DNA from: Saprospiraceae bacterium
Lineage (GTDB): Bacteria > Bacteroidota > Bacteroidia > Chitinophagales > Saprospiraceae
Length of the DNA: 64,000 nt
Direction: 5' to 3'
Assembly (NCBI GenBank): GCA_016716335.1
Contig: JADJWN010000001.1
Span: 32,860 to 96,859 of the forward strand
Shown here piece after piece: positions 9,190 to 21,423 of this stretch (its first letter is position 1; each line of letters begins with the position of its first letter). The notes below the pieces were generated by a model. It made no database searches and had not been told where the DNA came from. It worked only from the letters and a program-made list of their open reading frames with translations. The translations under genes were made by a program, and so were the position numbers.

Positions 9190-12100
9190 TTACTCAATGA
9201 CAATCATCTTCTTAGTCGCAGTGAAGTCGCCGCTGTCGAGTCTGTAGTACAACACTCCTGCTGCACCCAGTTGCTCCTTAGTGAATACTTCGCTGTTCAT
9301 ACCCTTATTGGCAGATGCCTTTCTTACCAGCACTACTCTTCCGGTCACGTCAAATACAGTGATTACTGCGTCTGAAGCTTCCGGTAAGTAGTAACTTACA
9401 GTAGTAGCACCTCTGAATGGGTTAGGCTCGTTCTGGAACAATTCAGCTACATCCGCTGTAACTTCCTTAGTTCTCATGCTAAGAGTTACATTGCTTACCT
9501 GAAGATCTGCTCCGGTGTATGCTTCTGCCTTGGTTACAGCTGATCCGATGCTCATCATTTCACTCAGTCTTCCAGACTTCTCTGCCTTCAGTACTACGGT
9601 GAACAATGTCTCATCATCACTTACTGTCACCCCATTTCTGGAAGCGTAGCTCATGGTCACTACATCACTGGCAAGTACACCAATGTTGTTAGCTGTCATA
9701 TCTACTGCACCGGGAACGATTTCAGCAAAGCTTGCACCGTTCAGATTCATAGTAAACTGGTATCCATATACATCTGCGAAGTCTGCTCCGCTGATAGCTA
9801 CGGCTACTCTTTCGCCTGCTGCTACATTTCTGTCTTCAGCAGTGAATCTTACCACCTTAGCACTTCTGCTTTCAAGAGCAGGATCGCTTACATTAGCTGC
9901 AGCGCTACCATTCACATCACCCACTTTGACAGCTACGAAGTTCTGATTGGTCATATCTGTCTGGATATTTTCAATAACAATGTTCTCTACAAATGGCCAT
10001 GGATTGTCCTGACTCATTTGCTGAGCTGCAATCGGGAATCTCCAGCTGGTATTGGCTGCATAGGCGGTAGTGACACCAAGAATGACTTTTCTGATCTCGG
10101 TAATGTCGGCAGCTGTTACCTTACCGTCATTGGTCGCATCCGCAGCAATCAACTTATATGGACTGTCAAGCTCCTGTAATCCGAGAATATGTCTCTGGAT
10201 GAGTACCAGGTCAAGCGTAGATACTCCATTGAGGAAATCATTGTTTTTCGAAGCTCCGATATTGACATCCATTCCGCTTTCAAGCATCAGAGAGTATTGA
10301 CCGTTGCTGCCTGTCATCACTGTCTTGGGATATTCCGGATGGAATACACTGAAAGTCACCGCAGTATTGCTGACGTTTTGTCCGGTCTCTGTTCTGATTG
10401 CTCCGGCTATCATTCTGGATCCACCAGGGTTATTGTTGCAAGTGTTGCAAATTAACTGAAGATTGGTCCAGCAGAAATCCACATTGAATTTCTTATCCCA
10501 AACACTCATCATGACATTGACTTCACCCTTGTTGCTGTTTGGAGCAAGCTCTCTGTCAGTCCAGACTTTTGCAGAACTTCTCTGAGCAGGATTCCACAGC
10601 TGGATTACTCCATTACCGGCTGTATTTTCTTCACCTCTCATGTACTTCTCCACTATTGCTCTTTGCTGTGCATTGGTCATATCAGCAGGGAATCTCAGCA
10701 ATCCTCCTGTCTTATCGAAGTAGTGAGGGATGTCAATATTGATCAATCTGTTGAATACCACTTTATCAGTGACCTGCGGAGCGGTATTATCAAAGGTAAA
10801 CAACAGATCTTCTTCGTCTGTACAGTTGTCAAATGACTTCACGTTGAAATCAATAGCCCACAATTCCACCATGGGTCTCATCGGTCCTGAACCATCAGGA
10901 TCAGCCATCAGAGCAGAGCTCAATGGAACACATACCGGTGTAGGTGGCTTCTTGTCCACTACCATGAACTGCTCATGGCAGGTGACATGGTTATGACATC
11001 CGTCGGTAGCTTTCCAGGTGATCTTGTGGTTGCTCATCTTACCCACGATAGGTTCCGGGATTCTGATGGTCACCATTCCACCGTTGGAAGTGGGAGCCAC
11101 ATAGATATCCTTGATTCCATTACCATTATTATCCTGGATAGCCTGGAAGTTGCCGGTGTTGGCATTATTCACATCATTGCCCACAGGCAGGAAGCTGCTC
11201 CATTCATAATCATCAGTACCATCAGCCCAGAGATCGACAAATATCTGCCACTTGATCCATCCGTTTTCGGTACAACCTCCTGTATCTGAAGCTCTCTTGG
11301 TGAGGGTCAGGAATCTGATTTCACAATTGGCATCTACACCAAACATGGTATCTCTGCAATTTTCAAAAGTCGGAGGCACCACATCCTTGTACACAAACAT
11401 TTTGGTATAAGGACCTCTCTCTTCATTGGTACACCAGTTAACTAATTTATATTCTACCACCCACTTTTTGCATACTCCGTCTTCAAATTCAAACTCCCAC
11501 TTCTTGGTGCTGATACCGATTACATCACAAGGCCCGTTGACCCATGTAGGCTGGTTGGCTTTGATCTGAGCTTCTGTAGGACCGTCACAACCTACTTCAG
11601 GCACACTTGCTGAAGGCGGAGTCACTACCCATTGCTGCTGACTTGTACTTGGAAGCACTGTGATTCTTTGCTGACACTGTCTGGATACATTGTTTTCCAC
11701 CACAGTGAAGGTACGGGTTATGGTGCCGATACCGCACTGGTTGAGCTGAAGCACATCTCTGAATCTGATTTCAGGATTTCTGCACACACCATAAGCCGTA
11801 GGCAAGCCTGTTTTGGTAAAATCTATACCTGTGACAGGTCTGTCAGTGGTACTGGTTTGGATAGCCCAGTCACAATGGATTGTCGCATCCGGAGGACAGG
11901 TAATCACAGGTGGTACTTTCTGCTCTACTTTGACAAAAGCCCAGGTTTCATTCCAGTTATCACCGGCATCTCCGATGATTCCGTTCATATTACCGTCATC
12001 CCATACTCTGATGATGACTTCTACATATCCTCTGTCCAGCTCATCGATAACTCCATCACCATTGGCATCTACGTCCAGAGCCTCAAGATCAGCACAACAG

Positions 12101-15100
12101 AATTTCACAAATTCGCCACCGTCCGTATCATTGGGGCTGTAGTTAGGCATATTGACTCTGTTGGAGAATGTCAGGTTGTTATTGTGTCTTGCTCCGGTTG
12201 CAGGGTTGGTAATTAAACCTTCATTACCGCAATCCGGACCTTTCGGTCTTCTGATGTCAATTCTTACTTCTGTACAATTGTCGTGTGAGCCATTATCTAC
12301 ATCCTTGGCAAACAGCTTAGCCTGTCCATCAGGGAATCCGTCTGCATCAAATCCCGGCACCAGACCTATCACGATATCTCTCTTGGCGATAGGTGTAGGG
12401 GGTGTCTTATCTACTACGGTAATGGTGTTGGTCAACACTCTTTCATTACCACAGCAGTCCACCAGAGTGTATCTGAAGGTGTGCACGCCTTTCGGAGCAC
12501 CCACAGCTCTCCACTTATATACCGGGTGAGGCTGAACCTGACCATTCACCACCTGAACAGCGGGAACAATCTGGACACCTACCGGACCTTTGACAGTCCA
12601 TTCAGGATTGATATCACAATTGTCGTGGAGCTCCCATGGATTGGGTACAAAGAAGTCTGCAGTACAATCCCAGGGACGTGTACTTACCGTGGTATCCTTG
12701 AGAATTGCCGTAGGAGCATCGTCATCCACAGCCTTCAATACCTGACCTCTTGTCACCACCTGTGCAGTACACCAGTCCACAAGGCTCCATGTTCTGATGA
12801 CCTTTCTGTTGCCGTGGCAATGTGTACCACATGCATCTACTTCCACATCACTATACACAGCGTACAATCCGCAGATATTGTTGTCAATCTTTGCAGGCTG
12901 CCCTCCTACCAGTACAGTAGGATATCCGAATCTTACACCCAGTTTTGCAGCGACACTTTCAGGATCAGTGGCATCCTTACATTCCAGATCCACTACGTTT
13001 ACCGGATCCAGAACGTCAGATATATTGAGCTTCCTCAATGAAAATATCTGCTCACATTGAGCAGTGTTGCCGCTTCCGTCGGTCACGAGCCAGCTTCTTC
13101 GCACAATCCTGCCTGTGCAATCGTTACCTTCTACGTTATCCACAAAGGTGCTGGTTACCGGCCCGCAGGCATCTGCAGTAGCCAGATTCGGATTATTGGT
13201 AATCTGGGTTGAGCCGAGTATTCTTGGTAAGTCGGCACAGGTATAACTGCAGTTATCTACCTCTAAGATATAAGGCTGAATGAATGCGGTATTGGTATTG
13301 TCATTCCACATACCGGTGGCAAACATCTCTACATAATCTTCATTGGCCAGCCCGTTGGGTTCTCCGGCAGCCCAGTTGGTATATGTCAGCGGATCACCAT
13401 TAACCCATACCCAACCTGTATTGGGATTGTTTCCTGCCTGTGTTCCTCCATACAACGGACTGTCGGTAAGGCCTATCCATACTCTCCAGCCTGCCGCAAA
13501 GTTGGCATCCATTCCTGTTTTGATCAATGCATTCTCCGCAGCGCTGTTGATAGATACCATGTGCGCTCCTCCTCCTACTGTCAAGGAATGCGCATAAGCA
13601 TTCTGCCAGCTGAAGCTTGCATTGGAACGGTAGTAAATCTTCTGATTGGTTCTGGCAATTTCTCTGAATGCTGAAACATTAGGTACGCCTGCTGTACAGG
13701 GACAGTTTAACACAGGTGGTGTCTTATCCTCAAATTTTACGGTACCCCAGCAATAATTGCCGCTGCAGATATCCCTTACCTCAACGGTGAGTATCTGATT
13801 CAGATAATTTCTTACCTGACTCTGAGGTACCACCTGTCCGTTCGGAGCTCTCAAGGTAACCTGATAGAACATCTCAGAGTTTGGTCCCTCGATGAAGAAA
13901 TCGGAGAATGCGGAGAATCCGCAATTCTGGTCTAAGCTCACATTTACATGGTTGTTACAGGTCATAGCACCGGGTATATGTACTCCCAGTATCGCCACAT
14001 TACTGATGACCTGACAATTGGTATTGAGACTGTTTCTTACAATCACCCTGTAACGTTGATTGTTGTTGGCAGCGTTTACATTATTCACTGTGTAAGTAGC
14101 TCCGGTAGCTCCTGCGATGTTTACCCAGGTATTACCATCCAATCGCTGCCATTGATACTGCAGTGTACCCTGAGACAGTGTAGCAACCACACTGAAGGTC
14201 ACGCTGCCACCTTCGCAGCTTGCTGCATCTACCGGCTGCGTAGTAATAACAGGTGTAGCATTGATTACGATGGATTGGGTACCTGAACCGAAACATCCAT
14301 TGGCATCAGTTACGGAATAGCTGATCACTGCGGTTCCAACACCGGTAGCAGTCAATAAGCCATTAACTATAGTTGCAGGACCCGTCACTGTAAAGGTACC
14401 ATTGACCGGTGAGGCCGTGATTTGTCTTGTGTCACCTACACACATGGCAGCATTGCTGCTGGTAAATGTGATGACTGGTAATGGATTGACCGTAATGGTT
14501 CTTGTGGCAGAAGTAGCACATCCATTGGCGTTGGTCACATTTACGGTATAAGTGGTGGTGGTAGCCGGGGTCACTGTGATAGCCGCAGTAGTGGCATTAC
14601 CAGGTGTCCACAAGTATGAAGGACCTCCGGTAGCTGTGATAGTCACGGAAGAGCCTGCACATATGATGCCATCATTGGGGGCAACGCCTGAAGTTTCGGC
14701 TACCGTAGTCGTTACCACAGGATTCGGATTAACGGTGATGGTTCTTGTGGTTACTGCACTACAACCGTTTGCATTGGTCACCGTTACAGAATAAGTAGTA
14801 TTGGTCGTAGGCGAAACTGTGATAGCTGCCGTAGTGGCACCTCCCGGACTCCACAGATAGCTGGTACCTCCTGAAGCAGTGATCGTTACTGAAGCACCTG
14901 CACATATAATACCGTCATTGGCAGCACCACCTGAGTTTTCAGACACTGTGGTTGCAGCGGTGGGTAATGGATTGACGGTGATGGTGCGGGTTGTCACTGC
15001 GGTACAGCTGCTTGCATTGGTCACAGTTACAGTATAGGTGGTAGTAGTAGCCGGTGTCACGACGATGGAAGCCGTAGTGGCACCTCCCGGACTCCATAAG

Positions 15101-18100
15101 TAGGAGGTACCTCCTGAAGCTGTAATGGTAGCAGTAGCGCCTGCACATATAATACCATCATTGGGAGTGGTGCCGGAGTTTTCAGCTACAGTTGTAGAGG
15201 CGTTAGGTAAAGCATTGACTACCAATGTGGTGGTTGCAAAAGGTCTGCAACTCAGATCTGTCGGTGTTGGTGTCAGAATTGCATATAAGTAATAGGTGCC
15301 GGCGGTAGCAAAATTAGTGGTAAGAGATGCTGCGGTACCACCAGATGTAAGGTTAGCATTGGGTACAGTACCCAAAACAGTACCTCCTGTATATGGTGTT
15401 GCAGTCGGTGAAGTAAACGATTTGAAAACAATACCGTAAGTTACCCCCAAACCGACTAATCCTGTGGCATTCAGATTCACATTAGCATTGGCACAGACCG
15501 GGTTGGGTGATGCGGTAAGCGTGTTCAATACAGGGCAGGCTGAACAACTTGGAATCAGATCAATATTATAGCTCGTAACGTTGGTACATCCCTGCGTAGA
15601 AGTCACAGTGACGTTGTAAAGCCCCGCAAATAATCCTGAAATATCCTCCACATTGTTGGTGTATCCGTTAGGTCCTGTCCAGTTGTAGGATTGCGGAGTT
15701 ACTCCACTTACAGTGAGATTGATGGATCCATCATTCACGGTACAGGAACTCGGAAAGAATAATGTTGCAGATAAAATTGGAATTGGGTTTACTGTTACAG
15801 CCACCGTAGCAGAATTGGAACAGCCATTGGCATCTGTGACAGAAACGTTATAGATAGTAGTTGAAGTAGGACTGACTGTGACAGAGGGGTTTGATCCCAA
15901 ACCATCGCTCCAGCTATATGAAGTACCACCGGATGCTGTAATGGTGACTGATGCCCCGGGACATATTGCACCATCATTGGGTGTACCGGAGTTTTCTGTG
16001 TATGTAAAATTGATATCAGGGGTACTGTTTACGGTTACAGTAACATTGCCTGTGCTACTACAACCATTGGAAGCAGTCACGGTAACTGTAAAAGTTGTGG
16101 TGGTAGCTGCCAGGAATGCTGTCGGGTTAGGTATGGCAGGATTATTTACATCTCCTGCCGGATTCCAAGCATAGGAAGTAATCGTAAACGGTGTAAACCT
16201 GTACAGCCTTCCTGGTTCGGGTTGTGTGGTATTATTATCATTCGCCACAGTATTGCTGGCTGTATTTGTTGAAATGGTTACAGAATTAAAATTACTGGTG
16301 GGATTATTGCCTGTAAGCCCCACGGATGCAGACATAGTACCACTTCCCATCACTCCGTATCTGAATTCCACTACGTTCGAGCCTTCATAGAGCCATGCCT
16401 GAAATAATGAGTTGGCAGGACCCGAAGTATTTCTGGGTATTGTGACATTCCATTGTACTTTCAGGATTCTGTTAGGTGCAGTACCTGTGACGACTGCTGT
16501 AACGTTTCCATCCGTACCGGTAGCCAAATCATCCCAGTATGGATAGAGTTTTGGAATATTGGTAGTGCTGGTGATTATATTACTAAACTGACTGGAAGGA
16601 GTAGTACCTCCCAAAAGCAGCCATCCATCCGGAGATACAGAATATTGGGTGTAATCTACTCCATCAAATCTGAATGTAAATCCGATGGACTGCACTGCCG
16701 AAGGTGTGTCATCAATATTGGAGGCAACCAGAGTAGTGGCACCGGTCATCTGATCCAGTGTGCCTGTAAGATTAGTTGAAAATGTATAATCTCTTACCTG
16801 TGTGTTTATACTGGTTGTCACATTCAATTGTGAGGAACCTCCAGTGCAAACCAGGCGGTGTGGCTGTGACGCCTGATATTACCGGAGAAGTTATAATCGA
16901 GATAATGGAAGTTGCTGTAGCAGAACATCCTGCCGCATCCGAACCTGTCACTGTGTAGGTGGTGTTGACAGAAGGTGAGGCAATTACACTTACTCCTGAA
17001 GTGGTGTTCAATCCTGTTGCCGGTGACCAGGTATATGTACTTGCTCCTGAAGCCGTCAGAGTCACAGAAGAACCTGCACACAAATTAAATGAAGCGGGTG
17101 TGACTGTTACCGTAGGATTGGGATTAACCACTATGGTAACCTGGTTGGAGGTAGAAGATTGGCCGGAATTTTCACATGTGACAACAGCTACATAATAATA
17201 GGTACCGGGTGTCAAGGGCACAGTAGTATAGCTTTGTCCTCCTGCGCATGCGATGTCTGTATATGGGCCTCCATTAGTCAGGGAAGTTTGCCATTTAATG
17301 CTTATCCCGGCCGTAGAGGAATACCCGGCCAGATTTAATACTGCACTTTGTCCCTGACAAATATTCATTGCAACAGGTGTAGCTGTTCCTGCAGTGGGGG
17401 TGCCTGCACAGGCTACCGCCTGAATACCCGAAAATTCATCTGCACCTATATCCGGAGTGGAAGCATTCCGGGTGTCACCGTCAAAGTCTGTAGTGATACC
17501 AGATACTGTAAGCCCTCCGCTTTCTATTTGTGTGGCAACAGATGGATTGATATGCAGAAACTGCGTTGAACTACCTGTAGTACTCAGGAAGTTGGGCAAT
17601 TCAGTTACCGAATTGGCATCTCTTGGAGCTACTCCGGCAAATGCCTTGTAAGCTGAAAGAGTTTGCAATGCATTCGTACCGTCATAAAAAATGAGATTGG
17701 ACGGGCAAGGACCTCCTGCATAAAACAGGTTTCTGTCAGAAACTGTACCATAATTGGCCAGAGCTGTAGAGGATCTCTGATATGCTGCGGTCACCCCTGT
17801 GCCTTTAGCCTGAGATACATTCACAAGGATATTGCTTCTCATATTCAAGGTTGCGGTGGTAGCTGTTGCATTGGCAGTGTGAAACAATGCTGCAGTAGAG
17901 AAATTGGTACCTGAACTTGAAGCATTGAGATACACTGTGTTGAAAGATACATTAATGCTGGTCGTTGTTGTTGCAGTTGTAATGTTTATGCCCCTTACTG
18001 AAGGATTGGTAGGTACGGATGTATTGGCATTTGGTGCTCTAAGGTCACCAATCAGATTATTGTAAATATTTGCAATACCGGAAGTACCCAAAGAAGCTTG

Positions 18101-19894
18101 CAAAATACCTGAAACTACTGGTGAAGCTGTTGCAGTACTTTCAATATCATAAATCTTGTTGTTGAATACATTTGGGGAACTAGAATTATTATGCAAACCT
18201 GCAATAGTAGTACCTCCGGTCCTGAGATTATGTACAGTGTTGCCACTCATAGTCCTTGTACCGGTTACAGTAAATGCATATATACCATACACTATACCGG
18301 TTCCAAAATGATTCAGATTCCTGACCGTATTATTATTGTAGGTCTCATTTACCGGAGATGATATATTGTATAAACCATATAACGGACTTGAACCTGTTGT
18401 TTTCAGACAGAAAAGATTTTCTATAAGGTTGTTATTGGCAGTAATGGTTCCGGTAGATACCTGGATTCCATACATTGTGCTGGTTCCACCTGTTCCATCA
18501 ATTGCCAGATTACTTACAGTATTGAAGTTGGTATTGGATACCTGACCGGTAGCTCCAACTGTAATTGCTATACCAATAGTGGTACCCCCTGTGTTACCTG
18601 TTCTGAAAAAGTTATTTACAATATTGTTATTTACATTAAGTGTCATACTGGCATTGGAAGCACTTTGATGGATTCCGTACATTACACCGGTTCCAGTAAG
18701 TGTTGCAGCACTGTAACTAAAGTTCTGGACTGTATTATTATTCATATTATTCGTAGCGGGCACAGACGAACTCCAAATACCATACAAAGTTCCAGAGGTT
18801 GCAGTAGGATAGTTTGCTGAAAGAGTGTTGTTATTAACATTATTCACATTTCCAGCAGTAAATGTGGTACTGGCTTCTATTCTTATGCAGGTTACTTCAT
18901 GGGTAGTACCTCCACCTGTAATATTTATGTTATTAAAATTAACAGTTGGGTTGATAGTAGCTGCACCAGTGTTAAGCCAGATGCCCCGGAGGGTATTAGG
19001 ATGAGCCACACCACCACCGGCAATATTATTTATGGTATTGTATGAGACATTGACATCTTTATGGTTATTGATGAAAACAGCATCAGAAACTGCTGTTGTT
19101 CCAGTACGTCCTCCAAAATTTCTAATAGTGTTTCCTGTCATGGCTGATGTACCTCCAATATCATTACCAGAGTCGGCAAGTGTAAAAGGAGAAGGCGCAT
19201 TGTATCCTAAAAATGTGATGCCATGATTTACATTTTGTATGGTATTACTGTAAAATTTATTGAAAGAATGAGTTCCATCCACACTTGTAGGTATTATTTC
19301 GGCGGAGGATACATCATTAGTTCTGTTCAATACGATACCATTAGAACCCGGATGCCAGTTAGTACCGGTAACGTCGTGTTCTCTGGTGAGTGTAATGGTG
19401 CAGTTTCTGATAGTGTTATTTTGACATCCATTGGTTGCAGAAGCCCTGAAGAATCCGATACCAAACTCCATCCAGGTAGTAGGATCAGTATTCAAGGGAT
19501 TTTCTTCCATATCAATTCCGTCGATAGTAATCCAGTCACTACCCACCAAACTGATTATACCATCTCTTTCACCATCAGCAGGAGTTTTGGTTCCTGCGTA
19601 AGCAATCAGCTTAGGATTTGCCCCTGCACCTGACTTTTGAATAGTAATGGTATTTGTCATTGTACCAGTGGCAGTAATGGAAATTTTTGCCGTGAGGTTT
19701 TCCACATACCCGGCATTAACGTTTACTGTTACAGGACCGGATATGGTAGCTGTATTCAATGCTGTTATTGCAGCAGCTAATGTAGCGTAAGGACCATTCA
19801 CGGATGAACCACCGGAAATGGTAACCTGAGCCATCGTAATATGGGAAAACGACGCCAGGATAATCAGGGTAATAAAATGTCTAAGAATATTCAT
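9190..19894 (-). CDS. Giant T9SS-secreted surface protein, about 3,570 residues (one frameshift)
   Basis: Two open frames, 16772-19894 and 9190-16827, form one gene. The first drifts off after GVTATPPG and the second resumes in the same repeat class. Removing one T from the TTT at 16848-16850 gives PPGCTGGSSQLNVTT without a break. Order of parts (approximate residues): signal peptide; right-handed beta-helix repeats with many NN/NT turns (20-830); Ig-like CHU-type repeats (830-1950); a C-type-lectin-like domain with W..GEPNG...WNDN (2070-2215); HYR/Ig-like domains; a dockerin-like calcium loop DATNDGKVTAAD (about 3220); a cohesin-like domain (3350-3470); and a type A sorting domain starting NEPNPFRGATTVSYYL. 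It is probably anchored outside the outer membrane, as an adhesin or scaffold (inference). A strong terminator follows. Confidence 0.85.
14488..15216 (-). repeat. Three tandem 243-bp repeats (81-residue Ig-like units)
   Basis: Units begin near 14488, 14731 and 14974, exactly 243 bp apart. Each encodes an 81-residue module with TVTVTNANGC, TRTITVNPLP, NDGIICAGASVTIT and ASGGTSYLWSPGGATT. The units are much more alike in DNA than the flanking modules, so they arose by recent duplication. A diverged related unit lies near 15780-16010. Confidence 0.85.
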
Positions 19895-19933
19895 GAGATT
19901 GAGTTTTGGCTTAAAAATAAATCAGTAGTAATA

Positions 19934-19970
19934 AAAAATGCCCCCATGAAGGTGCACTTCATGCAGGGCA
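19934..19970 (-). terminator. Hairpin plus U-tract in the leader of the giant gene
   Basis: On the minus strand TGCCCTGCATGAAG and CTTCATGGGGGCA pair around a short TGCAC loop, and six T follow (19934-19939). It looks like an intrinsic terminator but lies only about 40 nt upstream of the start codon of the giant protein and over 390 nt beyond the previous gene. It could be a leader attenuator or the end of a short upstream transcript. Confidence 0.55.
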
Positions 19971-20057
19971 TATATCTTATAAACCATCGAGTATGTACTT
20001 CAGATGTGGTCATAGGTTCTATTGGATTTTCGTCATTCTGACCACACAAAACTGTTC

Positions 20058-20131
20058 TGTCCGTTGAAAAACAGAGATAAATTTCACATGCTCAGATTGG
20101 CGGGAAAAGAAATATACTTTTCCAACGGACA
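20058..20131. repeat. Inverted repeat upstream of the giant gene
   Basis: TGTCCGTTGAAAA (20058-20070) is the reverse complement, with one extra base, of TTTTCCAACGGACA (20118-20131); the loop is 47 nt. The rest of the 19895-20367 intergenic stretch (473 bp) is AT-rich and holds no gene that I can see. Confidence 0.6.
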
Positions 20132-20137
20132 AAGGTA
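20130..20137 (-). promoter_or_regulatory. Candidate -7 element (TACCTTTG) for the giant gene
   Basis: The minus-strand reading TACCTTTG fits TAnnTTTG. It overlaps the edge of the inverted repeat. Use of this promoter would give a leader of about 230 nt containing the hairpin at 19934-19970. No good -33 box is visible. Confidence 0.35.
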
Positions 20138-20367
20138 AAAATTTTAGCATTTGGTTGTGAATATTTTATGAAAATATTTTTTACCCAAATCACTTCATAT
20201 AATGTTTTCTTAGATATTTATATGCTCTGAAAACAGGCTTCTTACGAATACCAGAAAATACATATGTATTTATACAGATATGTTAGAGCGGTTTTCCGTC
20301 TTACAAAATACCTGAAAGGCCGGCTAAGTTCAGTGATTGAAGTCAGGACAGGCTTAGGTCGTTTTCT

Positions 20368-21420
20368 TCAGGCAAATGAGGCATTGATTTGATCCAGAAT
20401 CCCGGCACCGGGTACCAGAGCTTGTTCTGTGAGCTTATTCAGTGGAGTATCTGTGAGCCGTATGATTTGATGCAGGGGCATCTGATCATTGTTGATATAC
20501 AATAATCCGGTAAGGATTTCATGACTGGCTCTGGCTTTATGCAATGCATTAACCACAGCGTACTTATCCTCAGGGTTCCATCCTTGCTGCAGCTTATGCA
20601 GCCTGATGTAAGAGCCATCGTGGAGTTCAATTTCACGGACGGTATCTTCCTGGTAATCGGCTGTAATCTCTTCTTTAACGGGTATAAAGTCCATACCGGA
20701 CATTACCGCATTGTGCTCTCTGATATAGTCATAGGATTTGGTGGAGCCCGAATTGTTATTGAAAGTGACGCAGGGAGAAAGTACATTCAGAAAGGCAAAT
20801 CCCTGATAGCTCATCGCCGCTTTGATCAATGGAATCAGCTGCTTTTTATCACCGCTGAAACTCTGTGCCACAAAGCCTGCTCCCAATTCAATAGCCAGAC
20901 CACAGAGATCTATCGCCTCGTAGATGTTTTTATGACCGGCTTTAGCCACATATCCATAGTCCGCAGTGGCTGAATCCTGTCCTTTGGTAAGGCCGTAACA
21001 ACCGTTGTTCATCACAATGTAGGTGATATTAAGGCTCCGACGGATGGCATGTACAAATTGTCCCATACCGATAGATGCGCTGTCACCATCCCCTGAAACA
21101 CCCAGGTACAGCAGATCCGTGTTGGCTAAGTAAGCACCGGTAGCTACCGAGGGCATTCTGCCATGCACAGAGTTGAAGCCGTGAGATTGGTTGAGGAAAT
21201 AGGCCGGCGTCTTGGACGAACAACCTATACCGGATAGTTTGGCCACTTTGTGAGGTTCGATATTCAGTTCGAAACAAGCTTCGACGATGGCAGCACTGAT
21301 GGAATCATGCCCGCATCCGGCACATAAAGTTGAAATACTGCCTTCATAATCTTTTCTGGTATATCCCAGTTCATTCTGAGGTAAAGCAGGATGGTGAAAT
21401 GCCGGTCTGATATATGTCAT
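20368..21420 (-). CDS. korB: 2-oxoacid:ferredoxin oxidoreductase, beta subunit
   Basis: 350 residues. This is the thiamine-diphosphate subunit of a 2-oxoacid (probably 2-oxoglutarate) ferredoxin oxidoreductase that makes acyl-CoA, CO2 and reduced ferredoxin. Signatures: CAGCGHDSISAAI, the GIGCSSKTPAYF cluster/TPP region, GVSGDGDSASIGMGQFVHA with the GDG...N TPP motif, and NNGCYGLTKGQDSATADYG. It lies 3 nt after the alpha-subunit gene. Substrate choice (2-oxoglutarate or pyruvate) is inferred from similarity to KorAB-type enzymes and is not certain. Confidence 0.9.
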   Translation of the reverse strand: MTYIRPAFHHPALPQNELGYTRKDYEGSISTLCAGCGHDSISAAIVEACFELNIEPHKVAKLSGIGCSSKTPAYFLNQSHGFNSVHGRMPSVATGAYLANTDLLYLGVSGDGDSASIGMGQFVHAIRRSLNITYIVMNNGCYGLTKGQDSATADYGYVAKAGHKNIYEAIDLCGLAIELGAGFVAQSFSGDKKQLIPLIKAAMSYQGFAFLNVLSPCVTFNNNSGSTKSYDYIREHNAVMSGMDFIPVKEEITADYQEDTVREIELHDGSYIRLHKLQQGWNPEDKYAVVNALHKARASHEILTGLLYINNDQMPLHQIIRLTDTPLNKLTEQALVPGAGILDQINASFA

Positions 21421-21423
21421 GGT

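Noticed and set aside
14488..15216. Regular repeats as a CRISPR array
   Set aside because: The 243-bp units are coding, in frame and diverged throughout; there are no short identical repeats with unique spacers.
16772..16827. Two separate overlapping surface-protein genes
   Set aside because: The downstream ORF lacks a signal peptide and the upstream one lacks a sorting domain; one T removed at 16848-16850 joins them inside a continuous repeat region.
20118..20131. Second copy of the MITE-like element
   Set aside because: Only TTTTCCAACGGAC is shared with the interior of the element at 45413-45425; the terminal repeats and target duplication are missing.
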